This document shows, piece after piece, positions 26,352-35,076 of a stretch of DNA of 64,000 bases. The notes under the pieces were generated by a model. The model made no database searches. It saw only the letters and a list, made by a program, of their open reading frames with translations, and was not told where the DNA came from. Source of the DNA: Succinispira mobilis DSM 6222. GTDB lineage: Bacteria; Bacillota; Negativicutes; Acidaminococcales; Succinispiraceae. The position numbers were made by a program, and so were the translations under genes. The first letter of the stretch is position 1. Every line of letters begins with the position of its first letter. The stretch is taken from the NCBI RefSeq assembly GCF_000384135.1, contig NZ_KB913028.1, forward strand, positions 1,205,351-1,269,350, written 5' to 3'.

Positions 26352-26855
26352 ATGAAGGTTTATACAAAAACGGGTGATAAAGGTACGACCAGTCTATTAA
26401 GTGGTGAGCGTGTAGAAAAAGATACTTTGCGTGTTGATGCTTATGGAACTGTGGACGAACTAGATTCTGTTTTAGGTATGGCTAGAGCTTTTGTAAAACG
26501 TGAAGATGTGCGTGAAACTATTTATAGCTTACAAAAACTTTTGGGAATGCTAATGGCTGATGTTGCTAGTTTAAAGCTAGAGCAGCCATATATTACTACT
26601 GAACATGTAAATATTTTAGAACAAACCATCGATAAATTTGATGCATTACTACAGCCTCTAACGAAGTTTTTAGTGCCAGGAGATACACAAGGAGCGGCAA
26701 TGTTAGATTTAGCAAGAACTGTAACCCGCAGAGCAGAAAGACGTTTAATAACTCTTTCAAAACAAGAAGCGGTTAATCATAATGTGCTTGTTTGTCTAAA
26801 TCGCATATCTGATCTTTGCTTTATTCTTGCACGTGTAGAAGTTGAAGTAAAATAA
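26352..26855 (+). CDS. PduO-type ATP:cob(I)alamin adenosyltransferase
   Basis: The enzyme moves adenosyl from ATP to cob(I)alamin, making coenzyme B12. The 167-residue product has the N-terminal ATP loop KTGDKGTTSLL (residues 5-15), AYGTVDELDS, and the C-terminal LARTVTRRAERRL helix that define the PduO/EutT-like class, not CobA. It follows ndk by 21 bases and ends at a strong terminator. No other cobalamin gene is in the window. Confidence 0.93.
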   Translation: MKVYTKTGDKGTTSLLSGERVEKDTLRVDAYGTVDELDSVLGMARAFVKREDVRETIYSLQKLLGMLMADVASLKLEQPYITTEHVNILEQTIDKFDALLQPLTKFLVPGDTQGAAMLDLARTVTRRAERRLITLSKQEAVNHNVLVCLNRISDLCFILARVEVEVK

Positions 26856-26908
26856 AAAGGAATTGTCGTAAGAAAGCTTTTGGGCTCTCTTAATGACAAT
26901 TCCTTTTT
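26854..26908. terminator. Bidirectional terminator between the adenosyltransferase gene and htpG
   Basis: AAAAAGGAATTGTC (26854-26867) pairs exactly with GACAATTCCTTTTT (26895-26908); T-runs lie on both sides, serving both convergent genes. Confidence 0.85.
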
Positions 26909-26921
26909 TCGTTATTCTGTT

Positions 26922-28832
26922 TTACTTCATTAACTTTGCTATTAATTTAGCAAAATCTACGGGATTTTCTACCGTTAACCCTTCTAATAATGTTGCTTGT
27001 CCATAAAGTAATTTGCAATAATCTACGAATTGTTCTGATTGCGCATCAACTTCAAAGGTTCTTTTTAAAGTCTTAAATATTTCATGGTTAGGATTTAATT
27101 CTAAAATTTTTGTAGCTTTTATTTTGCTATCTTGAACATCAGCCAAAATTTGTTCCATCGAAATGCTAATACCCGAATCAGAACTAATAAGGCAAACAGG
27201 ACTTGATTTTAGACGATTGCTAATTCTAACTTCATCAACTTTTTCTGTTAGAGCATTTTTTATTGCTTCTAATAAATCTTTATTTTCATTAATAAGTTTG
27301 TCTTGACTAGCTTTATCTTGTTCTGTTTCAAATTTTGAAAGATCCAATTGACCGCGGCTTATAGACTGAAACTTTTTACCAGCATATTCAGCAAGCATGT
27401 CAATTGCAAATTCATCTACTCGATCTAAGAAATACAATATCTCTAAGCCCTTTTCTTTTAAAACTTCAATTTGTGGTAAACTGTCAATTGCTTGGCGATC
27501 TTTTCCAGTAGCATAATAGATAACATCTTGTTCTGGTTTCATATTAGCCACATATTCAGCTAAAGTGATCAACGAGTCTTCAGTGACACTTCTCGAACTA
27601 GGAAATAGAAGAAGTTCTCTTAATTTTTCGTGACTAGAATAGTCTGCATAAATTCCATGCTTAATAGCTTTGCCAAATTCTTTGAAAAATTTAAGATACT
27701 TATCCCGTGAATTTTTTAGCATGACCTCTAGATTTTTTAAAATTGTTTTTTCCAAATTTTTTCCGATTTTCTTCAAAGTCTGATTTTGTTGTAAAATTTC
27801 TCTAGAAATGTTTAATGAAACATCTGGAGTATCAATTATACCTTTTACAAAACGTAGGTATTCTGGCAAAAGTTCTCGACAATCATCCATAATAAAAACA
27901 TTCTTAGAATATAATTTTATGCCAGTAGTATGTTCTTTTTGATAAAAATCATATGGGGCATGTTCTGGAATATATAGTAAAGTTATATATTCAAAAACCC
28001 CCTCAGCCCGAGTATGAATTACATCCAAAGGATCTTGCCAATCTAAAAAAAGATGTTTATAAAGCTGGTTATACTCATCCGGTTTTATATCATTTTTATT
28101 TTTAGTCCATAAAGGTGCCATCGAATTTAGTATTTTTAATTCCTGTTTAGTTTCAACTGAATCAGATTCTTGAACAGGGATGTCAAACAACATTTTTATT
28201 GGAAAGCGAATATAATCAGAGTATTTTTTTACTAAAGTTTGCAAAGTTTGTTGATTGAGATAATTTTGTTCGTTGTTACTATCTAACGTATGTTCTTCTT
28301 TTAAATGTAAAGTGATAGTTGTTCCGCAACTCTCTTTACTAGCTGGTTCAATATTATATTTGCCATCGCCAGTTGATTCCCATTTAAAGGCTAAATCGGT
28401 TCCAGCTTTTTTAGTTAAAAGCGTAATTTTATCTGCAACCATAAATGCAGAATAAAAACCAACCCCAAATTGCCCGATTAATTCAGTCGCATTAAGATGT
28501 TCATGATTTTGCAATTTGTCAATAAATTCTTTGGTTCCCGATTTGGCTATTGTACCAATATTCGCAATTAATTCTTCTTGGGTCATTCCAATGCCGTTAT
28601 CGCTAATAGTAAGGGCTTTGTTTTTTTGATCTGGGACTAAGAATATCTCATAATTAGCATCCTCCGGAACTAAATTAGTCTCCGTTAATGCTGCAAATCT
28701 AAGCTTATCAATAGCATCGGAGGCGTTAGATATTAATTCTCTGAGGAAAATCTCACGATTGGTGTAAATAGAATTAATCATTAATTGCAACATTCTTTTT
28801 GTTTCAGCTTGAAATTCATAAGTAGTTGACAC
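26922..28832 (-). CDS. htpG: Hsp90-family chaperone HtpG
   Basis: HtpG is the bacterial Hsp90, an ATP-driven dimeric chaperone. The 636-residue protein carries the GHKL ATP site: NREIFLRELISNASDA near residue 23, DNGIGMT and IGQFGVGFYSAFM. The middle domain has the catalytic arginine region DTPDVSLNISREILQ, and the C-terminal dimer domain is present, at full length. It starts with GTG (28832) after GAGGTGAT. A CIRCE operator overlaps the start of its transcript, so HrcA control is expected, unlike in B. subtilis. Confidence 0.96.
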   Translation of the reverse strand: MSTTYEFQAETKRMLQLMINSIYTNREIFLRELISNASDAIDKLRFAALTETNLVPEDANYEIFLVPDQKNKALTISDNGIGMTQEELIANIGTIAKSGTKEFIDKLQNHEHLNATELIGQFGVGFYSAFMVADKITLLTKKAGTDLAFKWESTGDGKYNIEPASKESCGTTITLHLKEEHTLDSNNEQNYLNQQTLQTLVKKYSDYIRFPIKMLFDIPVQESDSVETKQELKILNSMAPLWTKNKNDIKPDEYNQLYKHLFLDWQDPLDVIHTRAEGVFEYITLLYIPEHAPYDFYQKEHTTGIKLYSKNVFIMDDCRELLPEYLRFVKGIIDTPDVSLNISREILQQNQTLKKIGKNLEKTILKNLEVMLKNSRDKYLKFFKEFGKAIKHGIYADYSSHEKLRELLLFPSSRSVTEDSLITLAEYVANMKPEQDVIYYATGKDRQAIDSLPQIEVLKEKGLEILYFLDRVDEFAIDMLAEYAGKKFQSISRGQLDLSKFETEQDKASQDKLINENKDLLEAIKNALTEKVDEVRISNRLKSSPVCLISSDSGISISMEQILADVQDSKIKATKILELNPNHEIFKTLKRTFEVDAQSEQFVDYCKLLYGQATLLEGLTVENPVDFAKLIAKLMK

Positions 28833-28850
28833 AGTATCACCTCAAATAAA

Positions 28851-28889
28851 ATATAACTAGCACTCTAACTCCGCGAGTGCTAGTTATAT
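28851..28889. promoter_or_regulatory. CIRCE operator of htpG
   Basis: TAGCACTC-N9-GAGTGCTA (28858-28882) matches the core of the CIRCE consensus. The arms extend perfectly to 15 bp each (28851-28865 and 28875-28889). HrcA, encoded at 58.9 kb, should bind here and repress htpG until heat stress. Confidence 0.85.
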
Positions 28890-28916
28890 GATACACACAT
28901 TAACGAAAAAGGTCAA
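28888..28916 (-). promoter_or_regulatory. Promoter of htpG
   Basis: Read on the minus strand: TTGACC (28916-28911), 17 bases, TATCAT (28893-28888), directly followed by the CIRCE element. Confidence 0.65.
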
Positions 28917-28929
28917 GAGGTAAGTTTGT

Positions 28930-29220
28930 TTATGAATCTTTAAGGCGTTCTAATACTAACTTATAACCATCTGCACCATAATTTAAACAGCGCTTAACTC
29001 TGGAAATTGTCGCTGTACTGGCGCCAGTTTGCCTTATTATTTCTTCGTAAATATAGCCTTCTTGTAGCATTTTGGCTACTTGCAAGCGTTGCGCTAGAGA
29101 TTTTAATTCTCCTACCGTACCAACATCTTCAAAAAATTTATAGCACTCTTCTACATTTTTTAAAAGTAAAATACTTTTAAAAAGCTGATCTATTAATTCA
29201 TCTTTTAATCTACTATCCAT
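28930..29220 (-). CDS. TrpR-like regulator, YerC/YecD family
   Basis: The 96-residue protein has the TrpR-superfamily helix-turn-helix: LAQRLQVAKMLQEGYIYEEI and then RQTGASTATISRVKRCLNYG, about residues 45-85. YerC/YecD proteins are conserved in Firmicutes and bind DNA; targets are poorly known. ATG 29220 is preferred over 29229 because AAAGGATGATT gives a proper ribosome site only for the former. It lies 97 bases upstream of htpG on the same strand and has its own unit. Confidence 0.88.
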   Translation of the reverse strand: MDSRLKDELIDQLFKSILLLKNVEECYKFFEDVGTVGELKSLAQRLQVAKMLQEGYIYEEIIRQTGASTATISRVKRCLNYGADGYKLVLERLKDS

Positions 29221-29334
29221 AATAATCATCCTTTATAATTTATCTAAATAAATTTTATATTAAATCCGTAATTTAAGCAATCCTTTAACTGTTTAAAATG
29301 CAAAACAATTTATAAAAAATATTTAACTTTTATA

Positions 29335-29363
29335 TTGACAAAAATAAAAAAAAACTATACAAT
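29335..29363 (+). promoter_or_regulatory. Promoter of metNIQ
   Basis: TTGACA (29335-29340), 17 bases, TACAAT (29358-29363), about 65 bases ahead of the SAM riboswitch. Confidence 0.75.
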
Positions 29364-29427
29364 AAACAACATAGCAAAATAAATGCAACGATTGTTTGTA
29401 AACATTGTAGTTGTATTTTATAAAGAA

Positions 29428-29592
29428 ATTCATCCAGAGTAGCTGAGGGAATGGCCCGATGAAGCTACGGCAACCATCCAATAAGGAACGGTGCCAATTC
29501 CAACGGAATACAGTATGTGTTTCGGCAGATGAAGATGATTAACGTAATAGTTAGCAATCTCTTCATCTGTATGAAGAGATTTTTGTTTTTTT
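29428..29592 (+). promoter_or_regulatory. SAM-I (S-box) riboswitch with terminator
   Basis: The conserved S-box core AGAGTAGCTGAGGGAATGGC and the GGCAACC strand (about 29473-29479) are present. The expression platform is clear: TCTCTTCATCTG... forms a hairpin with ATGAAGAGA (29558-29579) plus a T-run, while GCAGATGAAGA (29525-29535) can pair with TCTTCATCTG to form the antiterminator. High SAM should stop transcription of metNIQ. Confidence 0.95.
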
Positions 29593-29618
29593 AGTCAATA
29601 AAAAAAGAGGTGAGGATT

Positions 29619-30677
29619 TTGATTAAGATTAAAAATTTAAAAAAGACTTATGAAAGCAAATCAGGCAATATTTATGCTCTTAAAGATATTTCCCTGGAAA
29701 TAAAGAAAGGTGAAATATTTGGAATTATAGGTCAAAGTGGTGCGGGAAAGAGCACATTAATCAGATGCATCAACAGGTTAGAAGAACCAACATCGGGGAA
29801 TGTAGTGGTTGCTGGACAAGATATTACCCAACTCAGTGAGTTCGAATTACGCAAAGCTCGATATGAAATAGGAATGATTTTTCAGCATTTCAACTTACTA
29901 GCTTCACGAACTATCTATGAAAATGTTGCTTTCCCTTTAGAAATACAAGGTGTAAGCAAAAGAGAAATTGAAGAAAGAGTCAAGCCGCTCTTAGAACTAG
30001 TTGGTTTGGGGGAAAGGGCTAACTATTACCCTTCGCAACTCTCCGGTGGTCAAAAACAACGGGTTGGTATAGCAAGAGCTTTAGCTTCTAATCCGAAAGT
30101 TTTATTGTGTGATGAAGCTACTTCAGCATTGGATCCACAGACAACAAAATCAATTTTAGAGCTCTTAAAAGACATTAACAAGAAATTTAATTTAACCATT
30201 GTGCTAATAACTCATGAAATGCAAGTAATTAAGGAAATTTGTGATAAGGTAGCAGTGATTGAGGGAGGAACAATTATTGAACAGGGTGAAATACTTGAAG
30301 TTTTTACTAACCCACAACAACAAACTACTAAAGAATTTATTAGTGTAATTAATAATCAAGAATTACCTGCAGTTGTTAAGCATTTAAAATTATCGCCTAC
30401 ACCAATCGAAAATGGCAATTTAATTTTGCGCTTAGCTTTTATCGGCTCATCTACTGAAGAACCGATAATCTCTGGAATAATCCGTCGTTTTGATGTCAAT
30501 ACAAGTATTTTATATGGTAATATTGATTATATCAAAGACGTTCCCTATGGAACACTTGTGGTTGAACTTGCTGGTGAAGGAACTAATATACAAAAAGCCC
30601 TAATTTATTTGAAAGAACAAAACTTGAAAACGGAGGTAGTTGGTTATGCCAGAAGAACTAATACAGCTACTGCTTGA
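29619..30677 (+). CDS. metN: Methionine ABC transporter ATP-binding protein
   Basis: MetN powers import of methionine with MetI and MetQ. The 352-residue protein has Walker A GQSGAGKST near residue 38, the ABC signature LSGGQKQR, Walker B VLLCDEATSALD, the H-loop LITHEMQ, and the C-terminal NIL regulatory domain (about 265-345) typical of MetN. TTG 29619 gives the standard MIKIKNL start with GAGGTGAGG before it; the GTG at 29610 lies in that ribosome site. The gene is controlled by the S-box and overlaps metI by 32 bases. Confidence 0.96.
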   Translation: MIKIKNLKKTYESKSGNIYALKDISLEIKKGEIFGIIGQSGAGKSTLIRCINRLEEPTSGNVVVAGQDITQLSEFELRKARYEIGMIFQHFNLLASRTIYENVAFPLEIQGVSKREIEERVKPLLELVGLGERANYYPSQLSGGQKQRVGIARALASNPKVLLCDEATSALDPQTTKSILELLKDINKKFNLTIVLITHEMQVIKEICDKVAVIEGGTIIEQGEILEVFTNPQQQTTKEFISVINNQELPAVVKHLKLSPTPIENGNLILRLAFIGSSTEEPIISGIIRRFDVNTSILYGNIDYIKDVPYGTLVVELAGEGTNIQKALIYLKEQNLKTEVVGYARRTNTATA

Positions 30678-31305
30678 ATCTTTAGCAGAAACATGTTACA
30701 TGGTTGCAATATCTACATTCTTATCAACTATGTTTGGAGCACCCTTGGGAATCATTTTAACTGTTACAGATAAAGGGCATATTTTAGAAAATAAAGCATT
30801 TAATAATATTTTAGGAAATATAGTTAATGCGACTCGCTCGGTTCCTTTTATAATCTTAATGGTAGCAATTATTCCACTAACTCGAATGATAGTTGGCACT
30901 TCTATCGGAACTACAGCGGCAATAGTCCCCTTAACCATATCTGCAACGCCCTTTATTGCTAGAATAATAGAGGGCGCTTTAAAAGAGGTACAATATGGAG
31001 TTATTGAAGCAGCTCAAGCTATGGGAGCAACACCATTACAAATAATTATCAAAGTGTTAATTCCTGAAGCAATGCCGGCTATTATTTTGGGGATTACTTT
31101 AGCGATTATTAGTCTAATCGGCTACTCTGCAATGGCTGGTGCTTTAGGTGGCGGCGGTTTAGGTGACCTGGCAATAAGATACGGTTATCAACGTTTCCGT
31201 ATAGATATTATGATTATCACGGTTTTGATTTTAATTGTTCAAGTCCAATTAGTACAATCTTGTGGTGATTATTTAGCAAAAAAATTCAATAAAAATAAAT
31301 TATAA
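30646..31305 (+). CDS. metI: Methionine ABC transporter permease
   Basis: The 219-residue permease has five membrane helices and the ABC permease EAA loop (EAAQAMGATPLQIIIKVLIPEAMP) that contacts MetN. The family motif GGGGLGDLAIRYGYQRF follows. ATG 30646, after GGAGG, is chosen over the in-frame ATG 30640. It sits between metN and metQ in the S-box operon. Confidence 0.96.
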   Translation: MPEELIQLLLESLAETCYMVAISTFLSTMFGAPLGIILTVTDKGHILENKAFNNILGNIVNATRSVPFIILMVAIIPLTRMIVGTSIGTTAAIVPLTISATPFIARIIEGALKEVQYGVIEAAQAMGATPLQIIIKVLIPEAMPAIILGITLAIISLIGYSAMAGALGGGGLGDLAIRYGYQRFRIDIMIITVLILIVQVQLVQSCGDYLAKKFNKNKL

Positions 31306-31318
31306 GGGAGATATTTAA

Positions 31319-32128
31319 ATGAAAAAATATTTTATAATCTTTTTGGTTTTAGTTGCCAGCCTATCTTTAACAGCTTGCGGAAATAATTCTTCAGAAAAAA
31401 AATCCAATGCTCAGCCTTTAAAAATAGGAGTTACAGCTGGACCACATGCTGAAATCATGGAAGTTGTCAAAAAAGAAGCTGAAAAAAACGGTTTAAAAAT
31501 AACTGTAGTTGAATTCAATGACTATATCCAGCCCAATGTTGCGCTAAGTCAAGGTGATATTGATGTGAATAGTTTTCAACACAAACCATATATGGATTAT
31601 ATAGTTAAAGACCGAAAATATGATTTACACTCTGTAGCTAACACAGTTATTTTCCCGATGGGCTTGTATTCAAAAAAAATAACTGACTTAAAAAACATTC
31701 CGGAAAACGCGGTAGTTGGAATACCTAATGACCCTACTAACGGAGCGCGCGGTTTATTGCTTTTAGAAAAAATCGGCTTAATAAAACTAAAAGAAGGAAC
31801 TGGAATTAAAGCTTCTCCAGCAGATATTATAGCGAATCCCAAAAACATAAAAATTAAAGAATTAGATGCAGCAATAATTCCTCGTTCTTTAACGGACCTA
31901 GATCTTGCAGCCGTGAATACCAATTATGCAATGCCAGCTGGTTTGAATCCAGCCAAGGACGCTCTTTTTTTAGAAGACAGTAATTCACCTTATGTAAATA
32001 TTATAGCTACTAGTGGCAAAACCAAAAACGACCCAAGAGTTCAAGAATTAATAAAAGCTTATCATTCTCCGGAAGTTAAAAAATTTATTGAAACAAAATA
32101 TCAAAAATCAATTATTGCCGCTTGGTAA
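31319..32128 (+). CDS. metQ: Methionine-binding lipoprotein MetQ
   Basis: MetQ is the methionine-binding component outside the membrane. The 269-residue precursor has a lysine-start signal peptide and lipobox LTAC (cysteine at residue 20), so LspA should process it. The mature part has the NlpA family pattern KIGVTAGPHAEIME, NVALSQGDIDVNSFQHKPYMD, and ALFLEDSNSPYVNI near the end. It ends the metNIQ operon, 13 bases after metI. Confidence 0.96.
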   Translation: MKKYFIIFLVLVASLSLTACGNNSSEKKSNAQPLKIGVTAGPHAEIMEVVKKEAEKNGLKITVVEFNDYIQPNVALSQGDIDVNSFQHKPYMDYIVKDRKYDLHSVANTVIFPMGLYSKKITDLKNIPENAVVGIPNDPTNGARGLLLLEKIGLIKLKEGTGIKASPADIIANPKNIKIKELDAAIIPRSLTDLDLAAVNTNYAMPAGLNPAKDALFLEDSNSPYVNIIATSGKTKNDPRVQELIKAYHSPEVKKFIETKYQKSIIAAW

Positions 32129-32140
32129 TATCTTAATAAC

Positions 32141-32169
32141 TTGACATAAGTATCCATCTATGCTATTTT
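32141..32169 (+). promoter_or_regulatory. Promoter of the thi operon
   Basis: TTGACA (32141-32146), 17 bases, TATTTT (32164-32169), about 35 bases before the TPP riboswitch. Confidence 0.65.
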
Positions 32170-32203
32170 TAAGTTGTTTAAAAGTTTTAAAAAATTAAAT
32201 AAA

Positions 32204-32354
32204 AAGACTAGGGGATCTGGTGTACCAGCTGAGATGAAATTTAAAATTTCGAACCCTTTGAACCTGTGCTATTAGTATAGCCGTAGGAAAGTCTAAATAT
32301 TTTATGAATTGTAAAATATTAGAGAGTTGCCTACATGGCAGCTCTCTTTGTTTT
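32204..32354 (+). promoter_or_regulatory. TPP (THI-box) riboswitch with terminator
   Basis: The aptamer spans about 32204-32296: AGACTAGGGG, CAGCTGAGATG, ACCCTTTGAACCTG and GTAGGAAAGTCT are all present in order. A terminator follows (AGAGAGTTGCC 32321-32331 with GGCAGCTCTCT 32337-32347, then T-rich). Thiamine pyrophosphate should switch off thiWME. Confidence 0.95.
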
Positions 32355-32382
32355 ATATTATTTTTTAGAAAGAAGGATTTAT

Positions 32383-32877
32383 ATGAATGTACGGAAATTT
32401 ATTTTACTCTCTTTGTTAGTTGCTATTGGCTTTGTTTTATCACCGATTTTAAGAGTTCCAGGAATGGCTCCCATGCAGCATTTTATCAATGTCGTTACCG
32501 CCGTATTGCTTGGTCCGAGCTACGCTTTTTTGGGCGCTATAGCCATATCTGTTTTGCGAATGATGCTTCTAGGTATTAACATTTTGGCTCTTACTGGTTC
32601 AGTTTTCGGAGCTGTTTTAGCAGGTCTTATTTATAGACGTACAACTAAAGTTTGGGGTGCTGTTATTGGTGAAATTATTGGCACTGGAATTATTGGCGCG
32701 ATAGTTTCTTTTTATGCAGTTAGCTTTTTATATGGAAGTAAAGAAGTAGCCTTATTCACTTTTGTACCTTCTTTTATTCTAGGAACGCTTATTGGTACAA
32801 CAGTTGCCTACGTTTTTCTAGAAAAATTGTTATCTAGTGATATGCTTGAAAATATACATAAACAATTAGAAAGGTAG
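32383..32877 (+). CDS. thiW: ECF transporter S component ThiW
   Basis: The 164-residue membrane protein (five to six helices) carries the ThiW signature VPGMAPMQHFINVVTAVLLGP near residue 25. ThiW is thought to capture the thiazole precursor of thiamine for an energy-coupling-factor transporter; the shared ECF ATPases are not in this window. ATG 32383 follows AGAAGGAT and avoids the ATG at 32335, which lies in the terminator hairpin. It heads the TPP-controlled operon with thiM and thiE. Confidence 0.9.
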   Translation: MNVRKFILLSLLVAIGFVLSPILRVPGMAPMQHFINVVTAVLLGPSYAFLGAIAISVLRMMLLGINILALTGSVFGAVLAGLIYRRTTKVWGAVIGEIIGTGIIGAIVSFYAVSFLYGSKEVALFTFVPSFILGTLIGTTVAYVFLEKLLSSDMLENIHKQLER

Positions 32878-32885
32878 GGTACAAA

Positions 32886-33731
32886 ATGTTTTTGGGAAAT
32901 TCTACTTATAAATTCGCTGAAATAAAAGAGCTAGTTGATAAATCAAAACCTCTAGTCCATTGCTTGACTAACAATATTGTAATTAATGATACAGCTAATA
33001 TCATCTTAGCTGTAGGCGCTAGTCCCATTATGGCTGAAAATCCAGCAGAAGTATTCGAAATTGTTAGCCAAGCAGACTCTTTACTAATTAATATTGGTAA
33101 TATCAACGAAAGTCGTATAGAGAGCATTTTTATTGCTGGTTTAGCGGCCAAACAAAGTGGAGTTCCTATTGTTTTTGATCCAGTAGGTGTCGCTTGTAGT
33201 AAATTTCGCATTGAACTAGCAGAAAGAATCATTCATGAACTACAACCTCAGATTATTAAAGGAAATATGTCCGAAATAAAAAAATTAGCTCTAATGGAAT
33301 CGCAAAGTCGCGGCGTAGACGTTGCCTTATGCGATACTATAAATTCATCTACAATTGAAGTTAACCTACATATAGTTTCAAAACTTGCCGAAAAACATAA
33401 TTGCACTGTTGTAGCTACTGGAATGCATGATCTTATTGCTAACAGTACAGAACAATATGTTCTTTCTAATGGTTCTAAACTCTTAGAATCTGTAACAGGA
33501 ACTGGCTGCATATGTGGAGCTCTAATAAGTGTTTATGCAAGTACGCGCGAGTATACTGCGGCTAGTTTATTAGCAATATCAATACTAAATATTGCCGCTG
33601 AACTGGCAGAACATGATGTAAGGCGTGACAATTTAGGTATTGGTAGCTTTAAAATAAAACTTTTTGATTATATTTCAAAGATAACATTAGATACTATAAA
33701 TAGTAGGAGGAAAATAAATTGGATAAAATAG
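32886..33731 (+). CDS. thiM: Hydroxyethylthiazole kinase
   Basis: ThiM phosphorylates 4-methyl-5-(2-hydroxyethyl)thiazole, salvaging it for thiamine. The 281-residue protein shows VHCLTNNIVINDTANIIL, SPIMAENPAE, FDPVGVACS, IKGNMSEI and the ATP-site GTGCICGALIS motif, all typical. Beside ThiW (thiazole uptake) and ThiE, it forms a compact salvage set. Its end overlaps thiE by 13 bases. Confidence 0.96.
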   Translation: MFLGNSTYKFAEIKELVDKSKPLVHCLTNNIVINDTANIILAVGASPIMAENPAEVFEIVSQADSLLINIGNINESRIESIFIAGLAAKQSGVPIVFDPVGVACSKFRIELAERIIHELQPQIIKGNMSEIKKLALMESQSRGVDVALCDTINSSTIEVNLHIVSKLAEKHNCTVVATGMHDLIANSTEQYVLSNGSKLLESVTGTGCICGALISVYASTREYTAASLLAISILNIAAELAEHDVRRDNLGIGSFKIKLFDYISKITLDTINSRRKINWIK

Positions 33732-34360
33732 ACTATAGCTTGTACTTAGTAACAGATAGCAATCTATTTGTTGATGATACTGCTTTGCTTTTTGCAACAG
33801 AGCAAGCACTTAAATCTGGTGTAACTTTAGTACAGTTACGCGAGAAAAATTTAACAAGTATAGAATTTTATAGATTAGCTATTAAAATGCGAGATTTAAC
33901 TGCTAAATATAGCCGGCCTTTAATAATTAATGATCGCCTGGATATAGCGTTAGCAACTGCTGCAGATGGGGTTCACTTGGGACAAAGCGATTTACCGGCA
34001 GATGCAACTAGGAAAATTGTCTCTAAAGATTTTATAATTGGAGTTTCAGCAAAAACTCTAGAACAAGCATTAATAGCAGAAGCTGCCGGAGCTGATTATT
34101 TAGGAGTTGGGGCTATTTTTCCTACAACTACCAAAGTAATCACTAAACCAACGTCGATTGCTACTTTAAAAAACATTGTTCAGACTGTGAAAATTCCTGT
34201 TGTTGCAATCGGCGGAATAAATGTTGCAAATCTGGATAGTTTAATAGCGAGCGAAATTTCTGGAATTGCAGTTGTTTCAGCTATTTTGACTGCGAAAAAT
34301 ATTGGGCAAACAGTAACCCAACTGAAAAGTAAAGTAGCACTAATAAAAAACAATCTCTAA
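33719..34360 (+). CDS. thiE: Thiamine-phosphate synthase
   Basis: ThiE joins thiazole phosphate and hydroxymethylpyrimidine diphosphate to give thiamine phosphate. The 213-residue TIM barrel has LVQLREKNLT, the IINDRLDIA metal segment, GVHLGQSDLPA and VVAIGGIN. The start is TTG 33719 with TAGGAGG upstream, inside the thiM end. No ThiD or pyrimidine synthesis gene is in the window, so HMP-PP must come from elsewhere. Confidence 0.95.
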   Translation: MDKIDYSLYLVTDSNLFVDDTALLFATEQALKSGVTLVQLREKNLTSIEFYRLAIKMRDLTAKYSRPLIINDRLDIALATAADGVHLGQSDLPADATRKIVSKDFIIGVSAKTLEQALIAEAAGADYLGVGAIFPTTTKVITKPTSIATLKNIVQTVKIPVVAIGGINVANLDSLIASEISGIAVVSAILTAKNIGQTVTQLKSKVALIKNNL

Positions 34361-34365
34361 GCTTG

Positions 34366-34394
34366 TTGACACTATAATCAGGTAATGTTAAAAT
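34366..34394 (+). promoter_or_regulatory. Promoter of the 34.5 kb gene
   Basis: TTGACA (34366-34371), 17 bases, TAAAAT (34389-34394). It starts a leader that contains a stable hairpin. Confidence 0.65.
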
Positions 34395-34425
34395 TAACAA
34401 TGAATTTATTTTATTAAAATTAAAG

Positions 34426-34459
34426 TATTAGCCTTTGCGGATTGCCGTAAAGGCTAATA
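34426..34459 (+). promoter_or_regulatory. Stable 5'-leader hairpin
   Basis: TATTAGCCTTTGCGG pairs with CCGTAAAGGCTAATA (one G-T pair) around an ATTG loop. The T-run is poor, so it is not a clear terminator; it precedes the unknown gene by 35 bases. Confidence 0.5.
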
Positions 34460-34493
34460 GCATTATTAGATTATTTTAATAAGGAGTAACTTT

Positions 34494-35060
34494 ATGATTT
34501 GCACATTGAATTTGCGTTGTAGTGATTGCAAAAAGCTTTTCACAGCCAAAAAACATCTATATTATCGAAACAATTTTGCTACACAAAATTTTGCAGACAT
34601 TCAATTGATTTGCGATAGTTGTTACAACAACTGGGAATCTTTCTGGGAAATTACTAGTGCCAGTTTTAGAGAAGAAAACTGCTACTATTATGTTGATATT
34701 CTATTAGCTAATGGAGAAGAGTATGTCAATCTTGATTGTACACCATTAGATGATATTATAGTTACCAATATTGATATGCCTTTAGCGGCTAAAAAACATT
34801 TATTTGCTCTTTATCAGTTATGGCTAGATGAAAAAAGAAAGGATCTTTTAAAAGAATGTATTTTTAATGAAGAATTTATGAAAACAACATTTACTTGTAC
34901 AACTTATGGTGGAATTGAGTTTAAAGATATTGCTTTTCGATTTAATCGTAAAGGTGAATTAGAAGTTGAACGTGAAGTAGATACGAAAATATTAGAGCAA
35001 GTTGCTGAAGCCTGGCAATTATACGAAATAACTGGTAATAATCATTTTAAAAGTAAATAA
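34494..35060 (+). CDS. Unrecognised protein with paired cysteine motifs
   Basis: The 188-residue product begins with CSDC (residues 9-12) and ICDSC (cysteines near 40 and 43), a spacing that could bind zinc like a small zinc ribbon. The remainder is mixed alpha/beta with many aromatic residues and no recognised domain. It has AAGGAG before the ATG, its own promoter and a leader hairpin, and lies 16 bases before prfC. A regulatory or RNA/ribosome-related role is possible from the company it keeps, but nothing here establishes one. Confidence 0.75.
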   Translation: MICTLNLRCSDCKKLFTAKKHLYYRNNFATQNFADIQLICDSCYNNWESFWEITSASFREENCYYYVDILLANGEEYVNLDCTPLDDIIVTNIDMPLAAKKHLFALYQLWLDEKRKDLLKECIFNEEFMKTTFTCTTYGGIEFKDIAFRFNRKGELEVEREVDTKILEQVAEAWQLYEITGNNHFKSK

Positions 35061-35076
35061 AAAAGCGGAGGAATAA

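Noticed and set aside
32304-32579. 91-codon ORF overlapping the TPP terminator and thiW
   Set aside because: It crosses the riboswitch hairpin and lies out of frame with the clearly conserved thiW.
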